A stretch of 64,000 bases of DNA from Rhizobiaceae bacterium (GTDB lineage Bacteria; Pseudomonadota; Alphaproteobacteria; Rhizobiales; Rhizobiaceae), in the NCBI GenBank assembly GCA_014238155.1, contig JABABQ010000066.1, positions 124,001 through 188,000 on the forward strand, written 5' to 3'. Both the position numbers and the translations under genes were made by a program. Within the stretch, counting starts at the first letter, position 1, and each line of letters opens with the position of its first letter. This document shows, in pieces, positions 55,087-64,000 of the stretch. A model generated the notes under the pieces. That model was not told the origin of the DNA, ran no database searches, and was given only the letters and a program-made list of their open reading frames with translations.

Positions 55087-57204
55087 CTATCCCGCTCTCA
55101 ACAGCCTGACGGCCTCATCCTTTGAGTGGAGATAAAGCAGGTGAAGTAATGCGTCGCCGTGCGGACCAGTCAACTCCGAATCTTCATGTAAAATTAGGCG
55201 GGCATTGTCGCGCGCCATTTCCAGCAGTTCGGCGTGATGTTCCATCTGAGCGATCTGAAATCCCGGTGTTCCCGATTGCCTGGTGCCAAGAATTTCCCCT
55301 TCGCCGCGCAGCTTCAGGTCTTCTTCAGCAATGCGAAACCCATCTTCCGTTTCACGCATGATTTTTATTCTGTCCTGAGCGATTGCTCCCAGTGGCGACT
55401 TATAAAGCAGCAGGCAGGTGGAGGATTGCGCCCCACGTCCGACACGGCCGCGCAACTGATGCAGCTGAGCCAGGCCAAAACGTTCTGCATGTTCGATGAC
55501 CATGATGGTCGCATCGGGAACGTCGACGCCGACTTCGATGACCGTAGTTGCCACCAAAACGCGGGTCCGGCCTTCCTTGAAATCGAGCATTGCTGCATCT
55601 TTATCGACAGACTTCATACGACCATGAACAAGTCCGACATTTTGCCCCATCAACTGTTCAAGCGTTTGGTAGCGGCTTTCAGCCGACGTAATCGGCAATT
55701 CCTCACTGTCCTCAACCAGCGGACAGAGCCAATAGACCTTTTCTCCTCGCGCCACGGCACCGCGCACGCGTTCGATCAATTCGTCCAGCCGGTCCATTGA
55801 CAATGCATTGGTCTGAATTGGCAGGCGCTCTGCAGGTTTTTCATCCAGCTTGGAAACATCCATGTCACCAAAAAAAGTCAACACCAGAGTTCGCGGGATT
55901 GGTGTGGCTGTCATCACCAGGATATCAGCCCCGCCTCCTTTGGACGCCAGCGCCAAACGCTGATGGACACCAAAACGGTGTTGTTCGTCGACGATGCCAA
56001 GTGCGAGGTTCTTGAATACCACATTGGTCTGAAACAGGGCGTGAGTTCCGATTATCAGATCAATCTCGGCATTGGCCAGTTGCTCATAAATGGCTTCGCG
56101 AGACTTGCCTTTTTCCCTGCCGGTCAACACCGCAATGCGGATGTTGGCGGTTTCCGCGAGAGGCTGGATGGTGGCAAAGTGCTGGCGAGCGAGAATTTCG
56201 GTGGGTGCCATCAGGGCGGTCTGGCCGCCGGCCTCAATTGCCGCAGCGCACGCCAGTAGCGCAACAATCGTTTTTCCTGATCCGACATCACCTTGCAGCA
56301 ATCGCAACATGCGATCCGGCGTCGCCATGTCGTCGAGAATTTCTGCGACTGACCTTTGCTGCGCGCCAGTCAGAGCAAAGGGCAGAGCATCGACGATCTT
56401 TGTTTGCTTGCTGCCGTCGCCTTGCCAGGACTTGCCGGCACTCTTCTTCATTTTTCGCCGCACCAATGCCAACGCCAGTTGCCCCGCCAGCAGCTCGTCA
56501 AAGGCCAATCGTTTCCAGGCCGTTGAATGAGGTGATATATCCAGATCATCGCGGGGATGGTGGACTTGATCCAGTGCGTTTTCGACAGACGGCCAGTGAT
56601 GTTTGGCGAGCAGCGACGGATCGATCCATTCGGGTAACTGCGGCAAAGTTTGCAACGCTGTGGCGATGGAGCGATGCATAATTTTTAGCGACACGCCCGA
56701 TACCAGTGGATAGACCGGCTCGACCAGAGGCAGTTCGTCAAAATTCTCTTCCGACACCACATAGTCGGGATGAATCATATTGGCGCGTCCGTTGAACCAC
56801 TCCAGTTTACCGCTGACGAATCGGGTTTCGCCAACCGGATACTGAGTTTCCAGCCAGCGTGACTGGCCGCGGAAATAAACCAGTGCCATTTCACCTGACT
56901 CGTCGTGGACATATATCCGGTAGGGAACCCGATGATTGCCCCGTGGTGCGGGTTGGTGTCGATCAACCCTTACTTTGATCGTTGATAGAGTGCCTTCGAT
57001 TGCATCCATAATGGTTGGTTGGTTGCGCCGGTCGATCAACCCCGAAGGCAGGTGGAAAAGCAGGTCGCCAACAACTGCCTGTTCAATGCCGCTGCCGCTG
57101 CCGCCGCCGCGCAGCAGGCGTGTTAGGGCAATGCTGAGTTTGGGGCCTATTCCGGTGAGGCTGGTAACCGGAGCAAACAGCGGATTGAGCAGGGTGGGTC
57201 GCAT
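55087..57204 (-). CDS. recG: ATP-dependent DNA helicase RecG
   Basis: RecG remodels stalled forks and D-loops. The 705-residue protein has an N-terminal OB wedge domain (about 60-150), Walker A LLQGDVGSGKTIVAL, the DEQH box (IVDEQHRFGVHQR), and helicase motifs VIEVGVDVPDATIMVIE and QLRGRVGRG. I start at the ATG at 57204; a longer in-frame start at 57345 adds residues without similarity and would overlap the sdhE leader. Confidence 0.95.
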   Translation of the reverse strand: MRPTLLNPLFAPVTSLTGIGPKLSIALTRLLRGGGSGSGIEQAVVGDLLFHLPSGLIDRRNQPTIMDAIEGTLSTIKVRVDRHQPAPRGNHRVPYRIYVHDESGEMALVYFRGQSRWLETQYPVGETRFVSGKLEWFNGRANMIHPDYVVSEENFDELPLVEPVYPLVSGVSLKIMHRSIATALQTLPQLPEWIDPSLLAKHHWPSVENALDQVHHPRDDLDISPHSTAWKRLAFDELLAGQLALALVRRKMKKSAGKSWQGDGSKQTKIVDALPFALTGAQQRSVAEILDDMATPDRMLRLLQGDVGSGKTIVALLACAAAIEAGGQTALMAPTEILARQHFATIQPLAETANIRIAVLTGREKGKSREAIYEQLANAEIDLIIGTHALFQTNVVFKNLALGIVDEQHRFGVHQRLALASKGGGADILVMTATPIPRTLVLTFFGDMDVSKLDEKPAERLPIQTNALSMDRLDELIERVRGAVARGEKVYWLCPLVEDSEELPITSAESRYQTLEQLMGQNVGLVHGRMKSVDKDAAMLDFKEGRTRVLVATTVIEVGVDVPDATIMVIEHAERFGLAQLHQLRGRVGRGAQSSTCLLLYKSPLGAIAQDRIKIMRETEDGFRIAEEDLKLRGEGEILGTRQSGTPGFQIAQMEHHAELLEMARDNARLILHEDSELTGPHGDALLHLLYLHSKDEAVRLLRAG

Positions 57205-57368
57205 AGTGCGACCATGCCTGTACAGACTTGCGGCTTCAAGTCTTTCGGCAAATATGCTTGGAGCGGATATTGCGACAAAGTAATTGCGTTGAAATGGGGT
57301 AAAGGCACTGACATTCACCTTGTAGCGGACTATAGAAACCGACAAACAGCAATTTTGCGGAGAATGAC

Positions 57369-57653
57369 TTGAGCGAGGCGATGCGCAGCAGTGCCGGTCT
57401 GGATGACCGACGAAAGAGACTATTGTTTCGCTCCTGGCATCGCGGCATGCGGGAGATGGATTACGTGCTCGGCACCTATGCCAATCACGCGATTGCTGAG
57501 ATGGGTGAGGATGAGTTGGCCGAATTTGAAATGCTGATGCAATTGCCAGATCCGGACATGTATAAATGGTTGTCGGGCTCGATTGATGTCCCGGCTAATT
57601 TTGACAATTCGATTGTCCGGAAAATTCGGCAATTTCACTTGGGACAAACATGA
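57369..57653 (+). CDS. sdhE: FAD assembly factor SdhE
   Basis: SdhE helps insert FAD into succinate dehydrogenase. The 94-residue protein has the RKRLLFRSWHRGMREMDYVLG motif (DUF339) that contacts the flavoprotein. TTG 57369 is preceded by GGAG with good spacing; ATG 57381 is an alternative. The stop overlaps the mfd start (ATGA). Confidence 0.93.
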   Translation: MSEAMRSSAGLDDRRKRLLFRSWHRGMREMDYVLGTYANHAIAEMGEDELAEFEMLMQLPDPDMYKWLSGSIDVPANFDNSIVRKIRQFHLGQT

Positions 57654-60600
57654 CCACACCCGCCCTGCGCAAGTTGAAATCCTGGCTGGCTGAACCGGGC
57701 TCCATTAATCTTGGTGGTGTGCCGGACGGTTACGAGACTGTTGTACTGGTCGAAGCGCTTGCTGAACTTTGCAAGCAGCAGGACAGTCCATGCCTGGTAT
57801 TCGTGGCGCGGGACGGTCAACGTGCTGCTGATGTTGAAGCAGCCTTTGAATTCTTTGCACCCTGGGCGGATGTGCTTCACGTGCCCGCCTGGGATTGTCT
57901 GCCGTATGATCGGGTATCTCCCAGCAATGATGCATTGGCAAAACGGATTGCGGCGCTGGCCGATCTGGCGACTGGGGAGGCAAGTATCCGCCCCCGGCTG
58001 ATAACTTTAACTCCCAATGCGTTGATGCAAAAATTGCCGTCGCGGGAGTATATGGCGCAGCATGTGCGGAATATTCGTCCGGGTCAGCAGATCGATACGG
58101 AAGATCTTGTAAGCTGGTTGACTGGCAACGGCTATGAGCGCAGCCCGACGGTGCGGGATGCCGGGGAATATGCCGTGCGCGGTGGAATAATTGACCTGTT
58201 TGCTCCCGGAGCAGCAGGGCCCGTGCGCCTCGATTTCTTTGGCGATACGCTGGAATCACTGCGGTCATTCGATGTGGATAGCCAAAGGACAACCAACCAG
58301 CTGAAGCAGATGAAACTGTCGCCGATGAGCGAAGTAACGTTGGACACAGAGACAATTGCGCGGTTTCGAACCAACTATTTGACAACATTTGGGGCCGCGA
58401 CCCGCGACGACGCGCTCTATGCGGCGGTCAGCGAAGGCCGCCGCTATGCGGGACTTGAGCATTGGTTGCCATTGTTCTTCGATGAGCTGGAGACGATATT
58501 CCACTATCTCGGCGAGGCGACGGTTTTTGTCGATCATCTGGTCGACGAAGCGATTGAAGAACGCGAGGCTCAGATTATCGATCACTTTGAAGCCCGTCAG
58601 CGTGGGCTTGATGGTGATGGATCCGGTGGCGGCGGTGCGGCTCCGTATAAACCTGTCGCGGTGAATACTTTGTATTTGTCTGCCAGTCAGATAGATCAAG
58701 GGCTTAAGCATGGTAGCAAAATTTCCCTGTCACCCTTTGAAGCCCCGGACTTTGTGCAGGGCGAACGGGTGCTTAATCTGGGGGCAAAACAGGGCCGGAA
58801 CTTTGCCGCTGAACGCAGTGCTGGAAATGTCAACATCTTCCAGACGCTGAGCGATCATGCTGCTGAACTGAGAAGTCAGGACAAGAAGGTCGTCATTGCA
58901 TCCTGGAGCGCCGGGGCCCAGGACCGGCTGGTGCAGGTGCTGGACGAACACGGCCTGACCAATGTTCAAAAGACAGATAATTGGGCAGAGGTGGCGCAAT
59001 TGTCACCCGGCACGACTGCGCTGGCAGTTCTTGGCATAGAATCGGGTTTTGAGGATGATGAATTCGCCATTATTGGCGATCAGGACTTTCTCGGCGATCG
59101 ATTGGTCAAACGCCGCAAGGCCAGCAAGAAGGGCGCCGACTTTCTATCGGAAGTGTCCAGTCTTTCTGCCGGGGACATCGTTGTTCATGTCGACCACGGC
59201 ATTGGCCGTTTTCAGGGCCTAGTGACAATCGAAGCTGCAGGTGCGCCCCATGACTGTCTGGAATTGCGCTATCACAACGATGACAAGCTGTTTTTGCCGG
59301 TTGAAAATATCGAGTTGCTGTCGCGTTATGGAAACAGCGATACCGAAGTCATGCTGGACCGACTGGGTGGCGCTAACTGGCAGGCGCGCAAGTCCAGGCT
59401 GAAGAAACGCATTCTTGAAATGGCCGGACAGCTGATTGCCATCGCTGCGGCGCGCCAACTGAAACGGGCTGACCCGATTTCAGTGGCTGATGGTGTCTAC
59501 GACGAGTTTGTCGCCAAATTTCCCTATGAAGAAACGGATGATCAGACCAACGCCATTGAAGCGGTGATTGACGATCTGCATTCGGGACGGCCGATGGATC
59601 GCCTGATCTGTGGCGACGTTGGATTTGGCAAGACGGAAGTTGCCTTGCGAGCGGCCTATCTGACTGCCATGTCAGGCAAACAAGTGGCGGTTGTTGTGCC
59701 AACCACATTGCTGTCGCGCCAGCATTACAAGACGTTTTCAGAACGATTCCATGGTCTGCCCGTTAATGTTGTGCAGGCTTCCCGACTTGTTGGATCCAAA
59801 GCTCTTGCAGCAGCAAAGTCCGGGATGCGAGACGGCTCCGTCGACATTGTCATTGGCACCCATGCTTTGCTTGGCAATTCGGTGGAGTTCAAACGCCTGG
59901 GTTTGCTGGTCATCGACGAAGAACAGCATTTTGGCGTCAAACACAAAGAGCGTTTGAAGGAATTGCGGGCAGATGTACATGTGCTGACGCTGTCTGCAAC
60001 ACCGATCCCCCGCACCTTGCAACTGGCCTTGACCGGGGTTCGAGAATTGTCTTTGATCACCACCGCACCGGTTGATCGCATGGCGGTGCGGACATTTATA
60101 ATGCCGTTTGATGGGGTCGTGGTGCGCGAAGCCCTGTTGCGTGAGCGCTATCGTGGCGGGCAGAGCTTTTACGTCTGCCCGCGGCTGTCGGACATTCGCG
60201 GACGCCAGGAATGGCTGGAGGAACACGTTCCCGAACTCAAAGTGGCGGTGGCACACGGACAAATGCCACCAACCGAGTTGGAAGACGTGATGAATGCCTT
60301 TTATGAGGGCAGCTATGATGTTTTGCTTTCAACCACGATTGTTGAATCGGGTCTGGATATTCCTACCGCCAATACGATGATTGTGCACCGGGCCAACATG
60401 TTTGGGCTGGCCCAGCTCTACCAAATGCGCGGTCGGGTTGGGCGATCAAAAACCCGTGCCTATGCTCTGATGACCTTGCCGCCGAACAAGATTTTGACAC
60501 CAACAGCGGAACGGCGATTGAAAGTTCTGCAGTCGCTCGACACATTGGGAGCCGGATTTCAACTGGCCAGCCACGATCTGGATATTCGTGGCGCTGGCAA

Positions 60601-61168
60601 TATTCTGGGCGACGAACAATCGGGACACGTACGCGAGGTCGGCTTTGAACTGTATCAGCAGATGCTGGAAGAGGCGGTCGCTGAATTGAAAGACGATGGC
60701 GAAGCTGAGATTGAGGGCAAGTGGTCACCGCAAATCACTGTTGGAGTGACGGTGATGATCCCGGAAAGCTTTGTCCCCGACCTGACACTTCGCATGAGCC
60801 TGTATCGGCGTCTGGCGGAACTGGATACAGCAGAAGACATTGACGCTTTTGGTGCCGAGTTGATCGACAGATTTGGAGCCCTGCCGGAAGAGGTTGAGCA
60901 TCTGTTGAAAGTGGTATTTGTCAAATCGCTTTGCCGTCGTGCCAATATTGAAAAGCTTGATGCAGGCCCAAAGGGCATGGTTTTGCATTTCCGCAACAAG
61001 GAGTTTGCAAATCCAGAGGAATTGATCGGCTGGATCAGCAAGCAGGGTAGCCTGGCCAAGATCAGGCCGGACCAGTCAATTGTTGTGTCACGGGACTATC
61101 CAACTGCAGACAAAAGGTTGCGCGGTGCAGCCGTGATCACAACCCAGCTGGCGAAAATGGTGGCGTAA
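57650..61168 (+). CDS. mfd: Transcription-repair coupling factor Mfd
   Basis: Mfd removes stalled RNA polymerase and recruits UvrABC. The 1172-residue protein shows the UvrB-like N-terminal domains, a CarD-type RNA-polymerase-interacting segment (GDIVVHVDHGIGRFQG), Walker A ICGDVGFGKTEVALRAA, DEEQHFGV and MRGRVGRSKTRAYA, and a C-terminal D7 region. It lies by sdhE and opposite recG, as in many alphaproteobacteria. Confidence 0.96.
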   Translation: MTTPALRKLKSWLAEPGSINLGGVPDGYETVVLVEALAELCKQQDSPCLVFVARDGQRAADVEAAFEFFAPWADVLHVPAWDCLPYDRVSPSNDALAKRIAALADLATGEASIRPRLITLTPNALMQKLPSREYMAQHVRNIRPGQQIDTEDLVSWLTGNGYERSPTVRDAGEYAVRGGIIDLFAPGAAGPVRLDFFGDTLESLRSFDVDSQRTTNQLKQMKLSPMSEVTLDTETIARFRTNYLTTFGAATRDDALYAAVSEGRRYAGLEHWLPLFFDELETIFHYLGEATVFVDHLVDEAIEEREAQIIDHFEARQRGLDGDGSGGGGAAPYKPVAVNTLYLSASQIDQGLKHGSKISLSPFEAPDFVQGERVLNLGAKQGRNFAAERSAGNVNIFQTLSDHAAELRSQDKKVVIASWSAGAQDRLVQVLDEHGLTNVQKTDNWAEVAQLSPGTTALAVLGIESGFEDDEFAIIGDQDFLGDRLVKRRKASKKGADFLSEVSSLSAGDIVVHVDHGIGRFQGLVTIEAAGAPHDCLELRYHNDDKLFLPVENIELLSRYGNSDTEVMLDRLGGANWQARKSRLKKRILEMAGQLIAIAAARQLKRADPISVADGVYDEFVAKFPYEETDDQTNAIEAVIDDLHSGRPMDRLICGDVGFGKTEVALRAAYLTAMSGKQVAVVVPTTLLSRQHYKTFSERFHGLPVNVVQASRLVGSKALAAAKSGMRDGSVDIVIGTHALLGNSVEFKRLGLLVIDEEQHFGVKHKERLKELRADVHVLTLSATPIPRTLQLALTGVRELSLITTAPVDRMAVRTFIMPFDGVVVREALLRERYRGGQSFYVCPRLSDIRGRQEWLEEHVPELKVAVAHGQMPPTELEDVMNAFYEGSYDVLLSTTIVESGLDIPTANTMIVHRANMFGLAQLYQMRGRVGRSKTRAYALMTLPPNKILTPTAERRLKVLQSLDTLGAGFQLASHDLDIRGAGNILGDEQSGHVREVGFELYQQMLEEAVAELKDDGEAEIEGKWSPQITVGVTVMIPESFVPDLTLRMSLYRRLAELDTAEDIDAFGAELIDRFGALPEEVEHLLKVVFVKSLCRRANIEKLDAGPKGMVLHFRNKEFANPEELIGWISKQGSLAKIRPDQSIVVSRDYPTADKRLRGAAVITTQLAKMVA

Positions 61169-62079
61169 TGGACAAGTTTGAAATTCGGGATGAGCGGTTT
61201 TTTGACGTGATTGCTGCAGATGCCGACCTGCAGGTGATCGCCGATGGCTTTGTTTTTACCGAAGGTCCGATCTGGCATCCTCATGAACACTGGTTGGTTT
61301 TTTCCGACATCGTGTCGAGCATTCAATACCGTTGGAGTGAAGGTGATGGATTGAACGTATTTCGTCGACCCTCCAATATGGCCAACGGCAATTTTTTCGA
61401 CTGCCGGGGACGTATCATTTCCTGTGAACATGCCACGTCACGGCTGGTTCGCCACGATCATGCGGGGCGCGTTGTGACGACGCTGGCCAGTCACTTTCAG
61501 GGCAAGGCCTTAAACAGCCCCAATGATGTGGTGGTGGATAGTTGCAACCGGATCTGGTTCACCGACCCGAGCTTTGGCCGCATCCGTGAAGATGTGGGCA
61601 TTCCGCGAGATTGTGAGCTGGATTTTCAGGGCGTCTACCGTCTCGACCCCGACGGGTCGCTGAATTGTGTGGTGAATGACTTCAAGCAGCCAAATGGCCT
61701 GTGTCTTTCCCGTGATGAGAAGGTCTTGTTCGCCAATGACAGCGCCGACCCTTGTATTCGCCGTTTCGATATCGAAGAGGATGGCAGCCTGTCAGGTGAT
61801 CGGGTGTGGGCACGGATTGAAGGAGAGCAGGAAGGCCGCAAATGGGTGCCGGACGGGATGAAAGTAGCGAATACGGACCACATCTTTTGCAACGGACCCA
61901 ACGGTGTCCATCTGATCGACCCGCAGGGAACCGATCTGGGGGTGATCAACTTTCCTGAGAAATCGACAAATTTCTGCTTTGGTGGCCCGCTTCGCGACAA
62001 GCTGTTTGTCACAGCGTCGTCACGGTTGTATTGCATCCAGACAAAAATTGACGGCCCGACCATGATTCCGGGCAATTAA
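61168..62079 (+). CDS. SMP-30/gluconolactonase family protein
   Basis: A 303-residue six-bladed propeller hydrolase. The metal site residues lie in FTEGPIWHP, LNSPNDVVVDSCNRIWFTDPSFG and QPNGLCLSRDE, all typical. The start overlaps the mfd stop by one base (TAATG). It probably hydrolyses a sugar lactone; the specific substrate is not visible. Confidence 0.88.
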   Translation: MDKFEIRDERFFDVIAADADLQVIADGFVFTEGPIWHPHEHWLVFSDIVSSIQYRWSEGDGLNVFRRPSNMANGNFFDCRGRIISCEHATSRLVRHDHAGRVVTTLASHFQGKALNSPNDVVVDSCNRIWFTDPSFGRIREDVGIPRDCELDFQGVYRLDPDGSLNCVVNDFKQPNGLCLSRDEKVLFANDSADPCIRRFDIEEDGSLSGDRVWARIEGEQEGRKWVPDGMKVANTDHIFCNGPNGVHLIDPQGTDLGVINFPEKSTNFCFGGPLRDKLFVTASSRLYCIQTKIDGPTMIPGN

Positions 62080-63417
<1,338 letters not shown>

Positions 63418-63452
63418 CAATTCGTTAACTGCGTGTCCGCCATTGTTGGAGG

Positions 63453-63767
63453 ATGGTTCTACGGCGATCAAAACGACGGACACTTGCGCGCTTTATTGCG
63501 CCACTGGCGACGCTCGTCATCGTTGGATATTTTGGTTTTCATGCCTTTAATGGCCAGTATGGCATTCGTGCCAATCTGGCCATGCAAACCCGAATGGCTG
63601 AACTGAAGGTAGAACTGGCCGAGCTGACCAAGCGTCGTAACACGCTTGAAGAACGGGTGAAACTTCTACAAGCGGGCACCATGGAAAAAGACATGATAGA
63701 CCAGCATGTTCGGGCTCAACTGAACATGGTGCGCGAAGACGAAATCGTGCTGTTTATCCACAATTGA
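63453..63767 (+). CDS. ftsB: FtsB-type septum formation initiator protein
   Basis: A 104-residue single-pass inner-membrane protein of the DivIC/FtsB family that links FtsL and FtsQ in the divisome. One membrane helix (about residues 14-31) precedes a coiled coil (about 43-75, LAMQTRMAELKVELAELTKRR start), and RAQLNMVREDEIVLFI closes the protein. The ATG at 63453 has GGAGG touching it, unusually close. Eno-ftsB-pdhA order is common in Hyphomicrobiales. Confidence 0.85.
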   Translation: MVLRRSKRRTLARFIAPLATLVIVGYFGFHAFNGQYGIRANLAMQTRMAELKVELAELTKRRNTLEERVKLLQAGTMEKDMIDQHVRAQLNMVREDEIVLFIHN

Positions 63768-63768
63768 T

Positions 63769-63793
63769 CAATTAACCTAAATCTTGTTAATTG
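63769..63793. promoter_or_regulatory. Inverted repeat before the next gene
   Basis: CAATTAAC and GTTAATTG are perfect complements around nine bases, 161 bases before the putative pdhA start. It could be an operator or part of a promoter; no known consensus fits. Confidence 0.3.
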
Positions 63794-63953
63794 ACGTTTA
63801 GTACATAATATTCAATGCACTACGTGCAATCTAGCTATGCGTTTTTGACATTGCGATATTTGCCCACCGCTATATGTTTGGGGAAACATTCAGGGTGGGC
63901 ATCTCAGCCGCCCGATTATCTGGTCCTGAACCAACTCGCGTAAAGGTGTGCCC

Positions 63954-64000
63954 GTGGCTAAAGCCAAAACAGCTAAAAAATCAACAACATCGAAATCAAC
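63954..64000 (+). CDS. pdhA: Start of next gene, probably pyruvate dehydrogenase E1 alpha
   Basis: A frame starts at GTG 63954 with AAAGG seven bases upstream and is cut by the window end. The visible residues are MAKAKTAKKSTTSKS, like the Lys/Ala/Ser-rich heads of rhizobial pyruvate dehydrogenase E1 alpha. The call rests mostly on the conserved eno-ftsB-pdhA gene order. Confidence 0.5.
   Translation, partial: MAKAKTAKKSTTSKS

Overview
The window reads as a chromosomal segment of an alphaproteobacterium of the Hyphomicrobiales (Rhizobiales) type, probably marine or free-living. The evidence is gene content and order: tatABC-serS-surE-pcm-nlpD-like, DUF815 ATPase-yajC-fused secDF, uvrA/ssb, gyrA-coaD-two cyclophilins-queA, glmU-glmS, recG/sdhE-mfd and eno-ftsB-pdhA. 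Regulatory motifs agree: an alphaproteobacterial LexA box (GAAC-N7-GAAC) between uvrA and ssb, CtrA-type boxes (TTAA-N7-TTAA), and an FNR/FixK palindrome in front of the hemA-type ALA synthase. No species is named because nothing in the sequence fixes one.

Layout. 1-6382: Tat translocase, seryl-tRNA synthetase, SurE, Pcm and a LysM/LytM lipoprotein under a perfect CtrA box. 6393-6667: a 275-bp non-coding element bounded by 27-bp inverted repeats. 6675-12129: DUF815 ATPase, YajC, SecDF, then homologues of the mitochondrial complex I assembly factors NDUFAF3 and NDUFAF6. 12223-15402: small unknown genes, trmFO, and a 48-residue DUF1127 gene followed by three hairpins carrying anti-Shine-Dalgarno CCUCC loops, resembling the cuckoo/CcsR sRNAs. 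15403-28993: uvrA, ssb, tenA, VOC protein, cation efflux, marC, gyrA, coaD, two cyclophilins, queA. 29116-41276: an accessory island between queA and tgt. 41348-48965: tgt, idi, hemA, cytochrome c, a TPR/beta-barrel plus FecR pair, tRNA-Lys and ccdA. 48966-64000: DMT exporter, SPOR-like protein, glmU, glmS, DUF502, recG, sdhE, mfd, SMP-30 protein, eno, ftsB and the start of the next gene, probably pdhA.

The most interesting system is at 33948-41276: an EctB-type diaminobutyrate aminotransferase, a 1429-residue membrane NRPS with the architecture of epsilon-poly-L-lysine synthetase (A, T, then three membrane-embedded hexapeptide-repeat domains), a JmjC/cupin_8 Fe(II)/2-oxoglutarate oxygenase with an intact HxD...H triad, and an Sfp-type phosphopantetheinyl transferase. 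There is no ectA or ectC. My inference is that EctB makes L-2,4-diaminobutyrate, the Pls-like synthetase polymerises it into a cationic isopeptide, and the oxygenase may hydroxylate monomer or polymer. Next to it lie very acidic secreted or surface proteins: a frameshifted RTX protein, a D/E-rich protein and an outer-membrane barrel with an acidic N-terminal segment. A polycation/polyanion surface pairing is possible but speculative.
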